A stretch of 48,804 nt of DNA, taken from NCBI GenBank assembly GCA_947631785.1, contig CANRMR010000012.1, positions 1-48,804 on the forward strand, read 5' to 3'. Below the pieces are notes generated by a model. That model was not told the origin of the DNA. It made no database searches and saw only the letters and a program-made list of their open reading frames with translations. Position numbers and translations under genes: made by a program. This stretch comes from an uncultured Clostridia bacterium (GTDB taxonomy: Bacteria; Bacillota; Clostridia; TANB77; CAG-508). Of this stretch, positions 34,136-45,815 are shown one piece after another. Within the stretch, counting starts at the first letter, position 1. Each line of letters opens with the position of its first letter.

Positions 34136-34996
34136 ATGGATGGAATTTTAGTAATAAATAAACCAAAAAACTACACTTCACATGATGTTGTGGCAGTTTT
34201 AAGGAAAATACTAAATACAAAAAAAATAGGACATACAGGTACATTAGATCCAAATGCAACAGGTGTTCTGCCAATTTTAATTGGAAAGGGAACAATGCTT
34301 TCTAATTACCTAATAAGCCATGATAAAATATATAAAGCAACTATTAAATTAGGAAAAAGAACCAATACTCAAGATGCAGATGGAATTGTGGTAGAGGAAA
34401 AGGATGTTCCAGATAAGGCATTAAATGAAGAATATGTAAAACATGTGCTAGAAAGTTTTAAAGGAAAGCAAAGTCAAATACCATCTATGTATTCTGCAAT
34501 AAAGGTAAATGGTAAAAAATTATACGAATATGCAAGGAAAGGACAAGCTGTAGAAATTAAACCAAGACAAATAGAAATTTATGATATAAATTTATGTAGT
34601 ATAAATGAAGATAAAATAACATTTACAACTCATGTTTCAAAAGGAACATATATACGTGTGCTTTGTGAAGATATAGCTAAAAAATTAGGAACAGTTGGAT
34701 ATATGAGTGATTTAGAAAGACAAAAAGTAGGAGACTTTTGTATAGAGCAAGCAATTTCAATAGATGAATTAAAAATAAATGAAGAAATAGTAAAAGATAA
34801 AATAATTACAATAGAAGATTTTTTTGAAAATAAAGAAAATATAACTTTAGATGACAAACATTTAAAATTATTCTTAAATGGCGTACAATTAGCGTGCAAT
34901 AAAATAGATGACATATATAAAATTTACAATAATAATAAATTTATTGGAATAGGCGAAAACAAAGAACATAAATTAAAAAGAAAAATTATAATATAA
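34136..34996 (+). CDS. truB: tRNA pseudouridine-55 synthase
   Basis: TruB makes pseudouridine 55 in the T-loop of tRNAs. The catalytic Asp is in HTGTLDPNATGVLP (D38). Further family segments are YKATIKLGKRTNTQDADG, QIPSMYSAIKVNGKKLYEYARKG (split around 115-138) and KGTYIRVLCEDIAKKLG. The C-terminal PUA-like part is short, giving 286 residues. AGGGAG precedes the ATG by 7 nt. The usual next genes ribF and rpsO are absent; accessory DNA follows instead. Confidence 0.96.
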   Translation: MDGILVINKPKNYTSHDVVAVLRKILNTKKIGHTGTLDPNATGVLPILIGKGTMLSNYLISHDKIYKATIKLGKRTNTQDADGIVVEEKDVPDKALNEEYVKHVLESFKGKQSQIPSMYSAIKVNGKKLYEYARKGQAVEIKPRQIEIYDINLCSINEDKITFTTHVSKGTYIRVLCEDIAKKLGTVGYMSDLERQKVGDFCIEQAISIDELKINEEIVKDKIITIEDFFENKENITLDDKHLKLFLNGVQLACNKIDDIYKIYNNNKFIGIGENKEHKLKRKIII

Positions 34997-35034
34997 ATCT
35001 AAGGTTATTTGATTGATTAAATCGACAAAATTAA

Positions 35035-35107
35035 GGGCAGGTCCTAACCTGCCCAAATCTACAAAAACATACCCTGAAAATGTAGGGGTAGACGCCCCTG
35101 TCTGCCC
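35035..35107 (+). repeat. Two REP-like palindromes after truB
   Basis: 35035-35054 (GGGCAGGT, CCTA, ACCTGCCC) and 35086-35107 (GGGTAGAC, GCCCCT, GTCTGCCC, with one G-T wobble) are separated by a 31-nt spacer of the same type seen elsewhere (AAATCTACAAAAACATACCC). They lie in the 252-nt gene-free gap 34997-35248. A third spacer-like stretch follows at 35108-35135 without a second palindrome. Confidence 0.88.
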
Positions 35108-35248
35108 AAATCTTACAAAGGCATATCCTAATAAATATTAAAATAAAAATTAAGAAATGCAAAAAAAATTCTCAAAAACCATTGCAAAAGAATATTTGTT
35201 ATGATATAAGATAAATAAAGAAGAATAAAAAGGAAAGAAGGAACACAA

Positions 35249-37253
<2,005 letters not shown>

Positions 37254-37381
37254 TATAGGCGTGATTCTATATCATAAACACATAAACAGTAGCTTTGTTC
37301 TAGTAGTAAAATGACGAACGTCCAAAGCTATACTTATGTATTAAAAAGAATTGTATGCATCATGATGGAGATTGTGTCTTA

Positions 37382-37411
37382 TTTTAGGGTTCGTCTTGAC
37401 GAACCCTAAAA
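37382..37411 (+). repeat. REP-like palindrome in the gap after the pilin-like gene
   Basis: TTTTAGGGTTCGTC, TT, GACGAACCCTAAAA: the same GGGTTCGTC stem as at 10563 with an extended A/T stem that could also terminate transcription in both directions. It lies in the gene-free stretch 37254-37709, which otherwise shows only AT-rich sequence and a TATAAT box near 37674-37679 for the next gene. Confidence 0.88.
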
Positions 37412-37709
37412 CCAAAAATAAACATCACAATTAGTTCCAAAAACGCAAAAAATGTCGAAAAGTTTTTCTTGACAAATAAAAAAATAATAGTAAAATAAAA
37501 TTATTAAATCTAAAAATTGCAAATCAGCAATTAAATTTCCAAATAATAAAACTATCAATAGGTATTAAAAAAAGGTTTTAAAAATTTTTTCAAAAAACAT
37601 TGTAAAAAATTATTTAATATTATATAAGATAAATAAAATTTGATTTTAATAGTATATTTTGCTTTTTAGTGTTATAATATTATTGTATTTAAAAGAAAGG
37701 AAAAAAACT

Positions 37710-38024
37710 ATGAAAATGGTATTTATATTTGATAAAGAAAAAATGAAAAAAGAAGGTTATGAAGAAGAACAATGTCTAAATGCTATAAGAAAGCATTTCA
37801 ATAGTTACAATAGCAATACTATAAAAGAAACAAAAAAAGGTGTTTTTGAGGGAGCAGAAGAAGATTGGAATGCTTTTGGCGCTACAGCAAAATTTCCATA
37901 TACAAGTTGGTTTTTGAAAGTAATAAAAGAATGGTATTGGTATGTAGATGAAGGAGATGGATTAGGAGAACAAAAAGAAGATTGCTTACAAAGTTATTAT
38001 GAAGTAAAAGCTATAAATTCTTAA
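37710..38024 (+). CDS. Small hypothetical protein
   Basis: The 104-residue protein begins MKMVFIFDKEKMKKEGYEE and contains an aromatic segment (TSWFLKVIKEWYWYVDEGDG). It has no membrane helix or recognised domain. GAAAGGA sits 9 nt before the ATG at 37710; the frame is open further upstream to 37659, but without a ribosome site. It is a single gene with its own TATAAT box, lying between the variable pilin-like locus and the rqcP-tyrS-dnaE group. The function is unknown. Confidence 0.7.
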   Translation: MKMVFIFDKEKMKKEGYEEEQCLNAIRKHFNSYNSNTIKETKKGVFEGAEEDWNAFGATAKFPYTSWFLKVIKEWYWYVDEGDGLGEQKEDCLQSYYEVKAINS

Positions 38025-38110
38025 AAGGGAGTAGTCTATATTCAGAATTAGAAAATATAGAAATGTAAAGTATAAGATTGATATTTAATCAGTAAATATA
38101 TATTTTTTTA

Positions 38111-38155
38111 GCATAAAAAGCATTAATTATCATTGCTAATTAATGCTTTTTATGT
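38111..38155. terminator. Bidirectional-type hairpin before rqcP
   Basis: GCATAAAAAGCATTAATTA pairs with TAATTAATGCTTTTTATG, with A- and T-runs inside the stem ends. It separates the hypothetical gene from rqcP. Confidence 0.75.
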
Positions 38156-38194
38156 TATTATAATACAAATAAAATACAGAAAGGAATTTGAAAT

Positions 38195-38431
38195 TTGAGA
38201 ATTGATAAATTTTTAAAAATTGCAAGAGTAATTAAAAGAAGAACAATTGCAAACGAAGCAGCAGATACAGGTAGAGTTTTTGTAAATGGAAAGCAAGTAA
38301 AACCAAGCTATGATGTAAAATTAGGAGATGTTGTAGAAATTAAGTTTGGAGATAAAACATCTAAATTCGAAATAATAAAAATACCAGAAAAAAATGTAAA
38401 TAAAATGGATGAATTAATAAAAGTTTTATAA
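38195..38431 (+). CDS. rqcP: S4-domain RNA-binding protein RqcP (YabO/HslR-like)
   Basis: This 78-residue protein is a single S4 domain (MRIDKFLKIARVIKRRTIANEAADTGRVFVNGK, residues 1-33, with KPSYDVKLGDVVEI). RqcP works with RqcH in ribosome-associated quality control, adding Ala tails to stalled peptides on 50S subunits. A TTG start follows GAAAGGA by 9 nt. tyrS begins 15 nt after the stop, so the two are probably co-transcribed. Confidence 0.9.
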   Translation: MRIDKFLKIARVIKRRTIANEAADTGRVFVNGKQVKPSYDVKLGDVVEIKFGDKTSKFEIIKIPEKNVNKMDELIKVL

Positions 38432-38446
38432 AAGGGGGAAAAAATT

Positions 38447-39661
38447 ATGTCAAACGTATTTGATATATTAGAAGAAAGAGGATATATTGAACAAATGACA
38501 CATGAAAAAGAAATAAAGGAATTATTTGAAAAGGAAAAGGTAGCTTTTTACATTGGTTTTGACCCAACAGCAGATAGCTTGCATGTAGGACACTATGTTT
38601 CAATGATGGTAGCATCACATATGCAAAAACAAGGACACAAACCAATTATCCTAGTAGGAGGAGGAACAGCAAATATTGGAGATCCTTCTGGTAAAACAGA
38701 TATGAGAAAAATGCTTACAAAAGAAGAATTAAAACATAATGTAGAGTGCATAAAAAAACAATTAGCAAGATTTATAAGTTTTGAAGGTGAAAATGCTGCA
38801 GTTATTGTAGATAATGCAAATTGGCTTGAAGATTTAAATTTTATAGACTTCATGAAAAAAGTTGGAGTTCATTTTTCTGTAAATAAAATGCTTGCAGCAG
38901 AATGTTATAAACAAAGACTAGAAACAGGTTTAACATTCTTTGAACTAGGATATATGTTAATGCAATCTTATGACTTTTTATATTTACATGATAAATATGG
39001 ATGTAAACTTGAAATGGGAGGAAACGACCAATGGTCTAATATTATAGGCGGAGTAGAACTAATTAGAAAAATAGGACATGACGATGCTTATGGCTTAACA
39101 TTTAAGTTACTTACAACAAAAGAAGGAAAAAAAATGGGTAAAACAGAAAAAGGAGCACTTTGGCTAAATCCAGACAAAACATCTCCTTACGAATTTTACC
39201 AATACTGGAGAAACATAGATGACCAAGAAGTAAAAAATGTTTTATGTATGCTTACATATTTGCCAATGGAAGAAATAAATGAGCTATCTAACCTTAAAGG
39301 TCAAGAAATAAATAAAGCAAAAGAAATTGCTGCATATGAAATTACAAAATTAGTTCATGGTGAAGAAGAAGCAACCAAAGCAAAAGAAGCTGCAAAAAAA
39401 TTATTCGAAGGAGCAGGAAATGCAGAAAATATGCCATCTACAAAAATTCAAGATGTAAATATTAGTATAGTAGATGCAATAATAGAAGCCAAAATTGCAC
39501 CATCAAAGGGACAAGCAAAAACATTAATTATGCAAGGTGGAATATCATTAAATGATGAAAAAATTACTGATATAAATTATAGATTATCAGAAAAGGATTT
39601 TGAAAAAGGATTTGCAATATTGAAAAAAGGTAAAAAAATATATCATAAGTTAGAAAAATAA
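38447..39661 (+). CDS. tyrS: Tyrosyl-tRNA synthetase
   Basis: This 404-residue class I synthetase charges tRNA-Tyr. The HIGH signature is HVGH (46-49) in [17 protein letters not shown]. Tyrosine-binding segments GGNDQWSN and YDFLYL are present. The second signature is KMGKT (about 229-233), then [25 protein letters not shown]-terminal S4 domain (about 340-404) binds the tRNA. No T-box leader is visible; it follows rqcP directly after GGGGGAAA. Confidence 0.97.
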   Translation: MSNVFDILEERGYIEQMTHEKEIKELFEKEKVAFYIGFDPTADSLHVGHYVSMMVASHMQKQGHKPIILVGGGTANIGDPSGKTDMRKMLTKEELKHNVECIKKQLARFISFEGENAAVIVDNANWLEDLNFIDFMKKVGVHFSVNKMLAAECYKQRLETGLTFFELGYMLMQSYDFLYLHDKYGCKLEMGGNDQWSNIIGGVELIRKIGHDDAYGLTFKLLTTKEGKKMGKTEKGALWLNPDKTSPYEFYQYWRNIDDQEVKNVLCMLTYLPMEEINELSNLKGQEINKAKEIAAYEITKLVHGEEEATKAKEAAKKLFEGAGNAENMPSTKIQDVNISIVDAIIEAKIAPSKGQAKTLIMQGGISLNDEKITDINYRLSEKDFEKGFAILKKGKKIYHKLEK

Positions 39662-39686
39662 AGTAAAGCAAGGAATGTGATTATAA

Positions 39687-42600
39687 ATGGGAAATTTTGT
39701 GCATTTGCATGTGCATAGTGAATTTAGCTTATTAGATGGAGCAAATAGAATAAAAGATTTACCAGTAAGAGCAAAAGAACTTGGCATGGACGCAATTGCT
39801 CTTACAGATCATGGCGTTATGTATGGTGTAATTGATTTTTACAAAGCATGTAAAAAAGAAGGCATAAAACCAATTATTGGAGCAGAAGTTTATGTTGCAC
39901 CTAGAACACGCTTTGATAAAGAGCCAAATATTGATAACAAATATAATCACTTAATATTACTTGCAAAAAATAATGTTGGATATAAAAATTTAAGTAAAAT
40001 TGTTTCAATTGGTTTTACTGAAGGATATTATTATAAACCACGAATTGATTTGGAAGTGCTAGAAAAATATCATGAAGGGCTAATTTGCTGCAGTGCATGT
40101 TTAGCAGGAAGTGTTCCAACAGCCATATTAAAACAAGATATGGAAGAAGCAGAAAGAATAGCTATGTGGCATAAAAATTTATTTGGTGAAGATTACTATT
40201 TAGAAATTCAAAGTAATCATTTAAAGGACCAAGCACTAGTAAACCAAAAAATTGTAGAATTAAGCCGCAAATTAGATATTCCAATTGTTGCAACAAATGA
40301 TGCACACTATTTAAAAAAAGAAGATGCATATAATCATGAAATTTTACTTTGTATTCAAACAGGAAAAAGAATGTCAGATTCGGACAGAATGCGTTTTGAA
40401 ACAGACGATTTTTATATTAAAAGTCCAAAAGAGATGGAAGAATTTTTTCCAAATCTTCCAGAGGCATTAGAAAATACTGTAAAAATTGCTGAAAAATGCA
40501 ATGTAGAATTTGAATTTGGTCATACAATTTTGCCAAATTATGAAGTTCCAAAAGAATATAAAACACATTATGATTATTTTAAAAAATTATGTGATGATGG
40601 AATAAAAAGGCGCTATGGAGAAAATTTAAATGAGCAAATAATAAAAAGAATGGAATATGAATTATCAGTTATACAAAAAATGGGGTATGTAGATTATTTC
40701 CTTATTGTATGGGATTTTATAAATTATGCCAAAACACATGGGATACCTGTAGGTCCAGGAAGAGGTTCAGGTGCAGGTTCTATTGTTGCATATGCAATTG
40801 GAATTACAGATATTGATCCTATTAGATATAACTTGCTATTTGAAAGATTTTTAAATCCAGAAAGAATAAGTATGCCAGATTTTGATGTTGACTTTTGTTA
40901 TGAAAGAAGACAAGAAGTGATTGATTATGTTGGAAGAAAATATGGACCAACACATGTTTCACAAATTATTACATTTGGTACAATGTCAGCTAGGATGGTT
41001 ATTCGTGATGTAGCAAGAGTGTTAGATGTATCATATCAAGAAGCGGATAAGCTTGCAAAAATGATACCAAATGAATTACATATTACAATAAAAAAGGCAT
41101 TAGAACAAAACAAAGAATTAAATAATATGTATGAAACAGATGAAAGAATAAAGAAATTATTAAATATAGCAATGGCATTAGAAGGACTTCCAAGGCAGGC
41201 ATCAACACATGCATGTGGAGTAGTAATAACAAAAGAACCAGTTGTAAATTATGTGCCACTATATATGAGAGATAATGTTATATCTACACAGTATATTATG
41301 ACAACATTAGAAGAATTAGGACTTTTAAAAATGGATTTTTTAGGTCTTAGAACACTAACTGTTATAGAAGATGCAAAAAAACTTGTAAAAGATAACCGAA
41401 ACATAGATGTAGAGTTTGATAAAGATATGAATGACCCCAATGTATATAAATTATGGGCAGAAGGTAGAACAATTGGAATTTTCCAATTTGAAAGCCAAGG
41501 TATGACAAACTTTATGAAAGAGTTAAAACCAGATAGCTTAGAAGATATTATTGCAGGTGTTTCACTTTACCGCCCTGGACCTATGGATCAAATTCCAAGA
41601 TATATAAAAGGAAAACAAAATCCAGGTCATAACGAATATACACATCCTGCACTAGAGCCTATCTTAAATGTAACATATGGCTGTATGGTATATCAAGAAC
41701 AAGTAATGCAAATCGTTCGTGATTTAGCAGGATATTCATTAGGAAGAGCAGATTTAGTAAGAAGAGCCATGGGAAAGAAAAAGCTAGATGTTATGGCAAA
41801 AGAAAGAGAATATTTTATTCATGGTCAAACAGATGAAGAAGGAAATGTTATAATTCCAGGTTGTGTACGAAATGGAATAGATGCAACTTCTGCTAATAAA
41901 ATATTTGATGAAATGGCAGAATTTGCAAAATATGCATTTAACAAATCACATGCCGCAGCATATGCAGTAGTATCTTATCAAACAGCGTATTTAAAAGCAT
42001 ATTATCCAGAAGAATTAATGGCAGCAACTTTAAATAGCTATTTAGGAAATTTAGACAAAGTGCCATTATATATAGATGAATGTAGAAGGTTAAATATTCC
42101 GATTTTAAAACCAGATATTAATAAAAGTTATACAAAGTTTACGGTTAAAGATAAGAAAATAAGGTTTGGCTTAGGTAGTGTAAAAAATGTTGGAATTCAA
42201 GCAGTAGAAAGTATTGTAAAAGAAAGAGAAGAAAATGGATTATATAAATCATTTACAGACTTTTGCGAAAGAATTCAAAAAGAAGCGGTTAACAAAAAGT
42301 GTATTGAAAGCTTAATAAAAGCAGGAGCATTTGATGAGTTTGAACAAACAAGAAGTACATTAATGGCATCTTTTGAAAGTATTATAGATACAATAGATAC
42401 ATCATCTAAAAAAGCACTTCAAGGGCAAGTTACAATGTTTGATATAGATGTGGAAGTCAATGCAAAAGAAGAACAAAAATATAATTTTAATATTCAAGAA
42501 GAATATAATGATAGACAACTACTTGCAATGGAAAAAGAGATGCTTGGAATATATGTATCAGGACATCCATTAGAAAAATTAAGAAAACAAATACAAATGC

Positions 42601-43148
42601 AAACTACAATAGATACAATGAAGATGTTAGAAATTACAAATCAAATTGAAAAGCAGGAAAAACAATCATACCGTGATGGACAAATTGTAAAATATGCGGG
42701 AATTATAAATAGCGTAAAGAAAAAGTATACAAAAAATAATACAATTATGGCATTTGTTTCTATAGAGGATTTATATGGACAAACAGAAATTATTGTATTT
42801 GAACCATGTTATTTAAAATCACAAACATGTCTTGTAGAAAACAACATTGTTTTAGTAGAAGGAAGATTAAGCATAAGAGAAGATGAAGATCCAAAAATAA
42901 TTGCAAATAGTATTACAAATTTTGGAGAAAAAAAAGAAAAGTATTTGCAAATAAATATTACTAACTTAGATGATATAAAAAAAGCAAAATTAAGAGGTCT
43001 TTTAAAATTTTTTTATGGAGACAAGAATAATACGCCTGTTTTTGTAAAAGTAAAAGAAGAAATAAGACCATGCAAAATGATTTATTTAACAGATGATATT
43101 AAAGAACAAATAGAAGAAATAGTAGGAAAAGAAAATGTAGAATTTTAA
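39687..43148 (+). CDS. dnaE: DNA polymerase III alpha subunit DnaE
   Basis: This 1153-residue replicative polymerase of the DnaE class has an N-terminal PHP domain (FVHLHVHSEFSLLDGANRIKD, with ALTDHGVMYG), a palm with catalytic acidic residues in MPDFDVDFCYERR (about 396-403), GPGRGSGAGSIVAYAIGI, fingers and helix-hairpin-helix region, and an OB fold near the C-terminus (IVKYAGIINSVKKKYTKNN). Metal-binding His residues of the PHP domain appear intact, as in enzymes with residual proofreading. AAGGAATG upstream resembles the double-ATG initiation motif, though the first ATG (39675) is followed at once by TGA. Confidence 0.97.
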   Translation: MGNFVHLHVHSEFSLLDGANRIKDLPVRAKELGMDAIALTDHGVMYGVIDFYKACKKEGIKPIIGAEVYVAPRTRFDKEPNIDNKYNHLILLAKNNVGYKNLSKIVSIGFTEGYYYKPRIDLEVLEKYHEGLICCSACLAGSVPTAILKQDMEEAERIAMWHKNLFGEDYYLEIQSNHLKDQALVNQKIVELSRKLDIPIVATNDAHYLKKEDAYNHEILLCIQTGKRMSDSDRMRFETDDFYIKSPKEMEEFFPNLPEALENTVKIAEKCNVEFEFGHTILPNYEVPKEYKTHYDYFKKLCDDGIKRRYGENLNEQIIKRMEYELSVIQKMGYVDYFLIVWDFINYAKTHGIPVGPGRGSGAGSIVAYAIGITDIDPIRYNLLFERFLNPERISMPDFDVDFCYERRQEVIDYVGRKYGPTHVSQIITFGTMSARMVIRDVARVLDVSYQEADKLAKMIPNELHITIKKALEQNKELNNMYETDERIKKLLNIAMALEGLPRQASTHACGVVITKEPVVNYVPLYMRDNVISTQYIMTTLEELGLLKMDFLGLRTLTVIEDAKKLVKDNRNIDVEFDKDMNDPNVYKLWAEGRTIGIFQFESQGMTNFMKELKPDSLEDIIAGVSLYRPGPMDQIPRYIKGKQNPGHNEYTHPALEPILNVTYGCMVYQEQVMQIVRDLAGYSLGRADLVRRAMGKKKLDVMAKEREYFIHGQTDEEGNVIIPGCVRNGIDATSANKIFDEMAEFAKYAFNKSHAAAYAVVSYQTAYLKAYYPEELMAATLNSYLGNLDKVPLYIDECRRLNIPILKPDINKSYTKFTVKDKKIRFGLGSVKNVGIQAVESIVKEREENGLYKSFTDFCERIQKEAVNKKCIESLIKAGAFDEFEQTRSTLMASFESIIDTIDTSSKKALQGQVTMFDIDVEVNAKEEQKYNFNIQEEYNDRQLLAMEKEMLGIYVSGHPLEKLRKQIQMQTTIDTMKMLEITNQIEKQEKQSYRDGQIVKYAGIINSVKKKYTKNNTIMAFVSIEDLYGQTEIIVFEPCYLKSQTCLVENNIVLVEGRLSIREDEDPKIIANSITNFGEKKEKYLQINITNLDDIKKAKLRGLLKFFYGDKNNTPVFVKVKEEIRPCKMIYLTDDIKEQIEEIVGKENVEF

Positions 43149-43170
43149 ATATTAAAATTCTGCATTTTTT
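43140..43170 (+). terminator. Terminator overlapping the dnaE stop codon
   Basis: GAATTTTAA pairs with TTAAAATTC around a 3-nt loop. It contains the stop codon and is followed by a T-run. Confidence 0.75.
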
Positions 43171-43205
43171 TCAAATATAATTTGTTAAAAAATGATAAAA
43201 AACTA

Positions 43206-43254
43206 TTGACAAACCGAATAAATATTCGTATAATAATAAACGAACAAAAGTTTA
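43206..43254 (+). promoter_or_regulatory. recN promoter with two LexA-like boxes
   Basis: TTGACA (43206-43211), 17 nt, TATAAT (43229-43234). Between the two elements lies CGAAT-AAAT-ATTCG (43215-43228), and just after the -10 lies CGAAC-AAAA-GTTTA (43241-43254). Both resemble the Firmicute SOS box CGAAC-N4-GTTCG. recN is a classic LexA target, so SOS control is likely. Confidence 0.75.
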
Positions 43255-43264
43255 GGAGGTAAAA

Positions 43265-44893
43265 ATGATTACAACATTACATATTAAAAATATAGGAATT
43301 ATAGAAGATATTAGTGTAAATTTTAATGAAGGATTTAATGTATTAACAGGAGAAACAGGTGCAGGTAAAACACTAATTATAGATTCACTTGCAATACTTG
43401 CAGGTGGTAGATTTTCTAAAGAAATGATAAGAAAGGGAGAAGAATACTCTTTTGTCGAAGCAAATTGTTATTTACCAGAACATAAATTAGCAATAGAAGG
43501 AAATATTACAGTATCTAGAGAAATATATGCAAATGGAAGAAATACTTGCAAAATTAATGGAAGACTAGTAACAGTAACTGAGTTAAAATGCTTTATGAAA
43601 GATATTATAGATATTCATGGACAACAAGATAATCAAAATATGATAGATACATCTACTCATATCAAATATTTAGATAATTATATAGGAAAAGAAATATTAA
43701 ATATAAAAAATAAATATCAAGAATTATTTTTAGATTATTCAAACATAAAGTCAGAACTTAAAAGAAACTATGGAGATGAAAAGGAAAAACAAAGAAAATT
43801 AGATTTGTTAAATTATCAATTAAATGAAATAAAGCAAGCTAATTTAAAAGAAAATGAAGAAGAAGAATTAGAAAGTATTAGGAAAAGGATGTTAAATTCC
43901 GAAAAAATAGTAGAAAACTTACAAATTGCTAAAAGCAATATTGGAGAAAATGCTATAGATTCAATTGATATTTCAATTAGAGCATTAGAAAAAATAGAAT
44001 ATTTAGACAAAAATTATGAAGAAAAATTAGAAAAGCTAAAAACAATTTATTATGATTTGCAAGAAATTGAAAGAGAAATTACAGATGAAAAAGAAAAAAT
44101 AGATTTTAATGAAGAAGAAAGAGCCCAAACAGAAACAAGATTAGATTTAATATATTCATTAAAAAGAAAATATGGTAATACAATTACAGAAATCTTAAAA
44201 TATAAAGAAGATATAGAAAATGAAATACAAACAATAAGTAATCTAGAAGAATACACAAACAATCTTAAAGAAAAACTAAATAAAATAGATAAAGAAATGT
44301 TTGACCTTGCTAATCAAATGGATAAGTTAAGAAAAAAATATGCAAATATACTTGAAAAAAATATAAATAAAGAATTAGAAGAATTAGAAATGCCAAATGC
44401 AAAAATAAACATAAAAGTAGAATTAAATGATAATCAATATCAAGAAAATGGAATAAACAAAGTGGAATTTTATATTTTAACCAATATCGGAGAAGAAAGT
44501 AAACCACTTGCAAAAATTGCATCTGGAGGAGAATTATCTAGAATAATGCTTGCAATAAAAACAGTTCTTGCAAATATTGATAAAGTACCTACAATGGTAT
44601 TTGATGAAATAGATACAGGAATTAGTGGAATTGCAGCAAAAGCAGTAGCACAAAAAATGAAAAGAATAGCTAAAACACATCAAATTTTTGTAATAACACA
44701 TTTAGCAGTTATTGCAGCAAGTGGAGAATATAATTATAATATTAGTAAAAAAGTAGAAAATAATAAAACTAAAACAGTAATAAAAATGTTAGATAAAAAC
44801 GAAGAGGCAAAAGAAGTAGCAAAAATTGCAACAGGAGAAATTAACGAAAAAACTATTTCATATGCTCAAGAGCTAATAAGTATAAGCAAATAA
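43265..44893 (+). CDS. recN: DNA repair protein RecN
   Basis: RecN is an SMC-like ATPase that acts early in double-strand break repair. Walker A is GETGAGKT (29-36), the Q-loop region is DIIDIHGQQDNQ, a long coiled coil spans about 150-380, the signature motif is ASGGELSRIMLAIK and Walker B is MVFDEIDTGISG (about 444-455). The 542-residue length is normal. AGGAGG precedes the ATG by 7 nt. Two LexA-like boxes in the promoter indicate SOS induction. Confidence 0.96.
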   Translation: MITTLHIKNIGIIEDISVNFNEGFNVLTGETGAGKTLIIDSLAILAGGRFSKEMIRKGEEYSFVEANCYLPEHKLAIEGNITVSREIYANGRNTCKINGRLVTVTELKCFMKDIIDIHGQQDNQNMIDTSTHIKYLDNYIGKEILNIKNKYQELFLDYSNIKSELKRNYGDEKEKQRKLDLLNYQLNEIKQANLKENEEEELESIRKRMLNSEKIVENLQIAKSNIGENAIDSIDISIRALEKIEYLDKNYEEKLEKLKTIYYDLQEIEREITDEKEKIDFNEEERAQTETRLDLIYSLKRKYGNTITEILKYKEDIENEIQTISNLEEYTNNLKEKLNKIDKEMFDLANQMDKLRKKYANILEKNINKELEELEMPNAKINIKVELNDNQYQENGINKVEFYILTNIGEESKPLAKIASGGELSRIMLAIKTVLANIDKVPTMVFDEIDTGISGIAAKAVAQKMKRIAKTHQIFVITHLAVIAASGEYNYNISKKVENNKTKTVIKMLDKNEEAKEVAKIATGEINEKTISYAQELISISK

Positions 44894-44914
44894 ACATAAA
44901 AAATGTATATAAAA

Positions 44915-44943
44915 TTGCAAAGTGTATTAAGATATGGTATAAT
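44915..44943 (+). promoter_or_regulatory. Promoter of the 3D-domain protein gene
   Basis: TTGCAA (44915-44920), 17 nt, TATAAT (44938-44943). AAGGAGGA precedes the ATG at 44999. Confidence 0.65.
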
Positions 44944-44998
44944 TAAAGTATAGGTAGACAAGTGCTATCTAAAAAAATTAAAAGGAGGAATTTTTAAA

Positions 44999-45598
44999 AT
45001 GAATTCAAAGTCAAAGTTGCGGTTAAGGTTTAGGTGGAGGCGTGATGAAGGGCCAAAAATATTAGTAACTATTTTACTAATGTTTTTTGTAATATGTCAC
45101 TCCATATTATTAACTGTATTGATTTTAGCTAGTGATAAGGTTAATGTTAATACAGAAACCACCGAAACAACGGTCGAAACGACGATCGAGACAACATTCG
45201 AAACAACGATCGAAACAACGGTCGAAACAACAACTTTAACCACAACTGAGACAACAACCGAAGCCACTTCAGAGACAACAACTGAAGCTACAACAGAAGG
45301 GGCAGTACAACTTGGTGTCTTTGAGATAACAGGATACTGCCCATGCGAAAAATGTTGTGGCAAAGGTGCCCGTGGCATAACAGCCACTGGTACTAAAGCT
45401 ACTGCAGGAAGAACTATTGCCGTTAATCCAAATGTTATTCCTTACGGAACGAAAGTAAGGATTAATGGTCAAGAGTTCATTGCAGAAGACACAGGAGGTG
45501 TCAAGGGTAATGTAATTGATATGTATTTTGATACACATGATGAAGCATTATCCTGGGGGAGAAAACATGAAGTGGTTGAAATGGTCGAAGTAGGGTAA
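44999..45598 (+). CDS. Exported 3D-domain (RpfB/YuiC-like) cell-wall protein
   Basis: The 199-residue protein has a very basic N-terminus (SKLRLRFRWRRDEG), one membrane or signal helix (about 21-44) and a Thr/Glu-rich stalk built of ETTV/ETTI/ETTF repeats (about 53-100). A C-terminal 3D domain follows with ITGYCPCEKCCGKGARG, AVNPNVIPYGTKV and the acidic AEDTGG and GNVIDMYFDTHDEA segments. 3D domains resemble lytic transglycosylases that cut peptidoglycan, as in resuscitation-promoting or spore-germination proteins. Codon use and G+C are higher than in neighbouring genes (CGG, ACC, GTC, ATC), which hints at transfer. The cysteine-rich CPCEKCC segment is typical of this subfamily. Confidence 0.88.
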   Translation: MNSKSKLRLRFRWRRDEGPKILVTILLMFFVICHSILLTVLILASDKVNVNTETTETTVETTIETTFETTIETTVETTTLTTTETTTEATSETTTEATTEGAVQLGVFEITGYCPCEKCCGKGARGITATGTKATAGRTIAVNPNVIPYGTKVRINGQEFIAEDTGGVKGNVIDMYFDTHDEALSWGRKHEVVEMVEVG

Positions 45599-45600
45599 AA

Positions 45601-45641
45601 AAAGCAAGGGAAAAGCTTGGAATAAGCATACTCCTTGCTTT
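45601..45641 (+). terminator. Hairpin after the 3D-domain gene
   Basis: AAAGCAAGG pairs with CCTTGCTTT around a 23-nt loop that contains GCTT/AAGC subpairs. No long T-run follows, so strength is uncertain. Confidence 0.65.
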
Positions 45642-45684
45642 CCTCCGTATGCAGTACTTTTATAGAAAAAACAAGCCAAAAATG

Positions 45685-45815
45685 TTTACAATAAGGCTAA
45701 TTTGTTATATAATATTGAATATTAATATAATGAAAAAAGTAGCAAAAGGGTTTAAAAAAATTGTAATTATTTTTAAACTAGATATTTGTGTGTTAGAAAG
45801 GAATGGTTATAGAAA
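45685..45815 (+). promoter_or_regulatory. Promoter and shared-type 5' leader of lysS
   Basis: TTTACA (45685-45690), 17 nt, TATAAT (45708-45713). A hairpin, GTTTAAAAA/TTTTTAAAC (45750-45778), is followed by TAGATATTTGTGTGTTAG, AAAGGAATGG and the in-frame start ATG 12 nt after the first. The spacing from TATAAT to the start is 102 nt, as at mutL. Confidence 0.65.

Noticed and set aside
45097-45387. Minus-strand Val/Ser-rich frame opposite the 3D-domain protein
   Set aside because: It is the antisense of the ETT repeat stalk; the plus-strand product has a clear domain, promoter and ribosome site.
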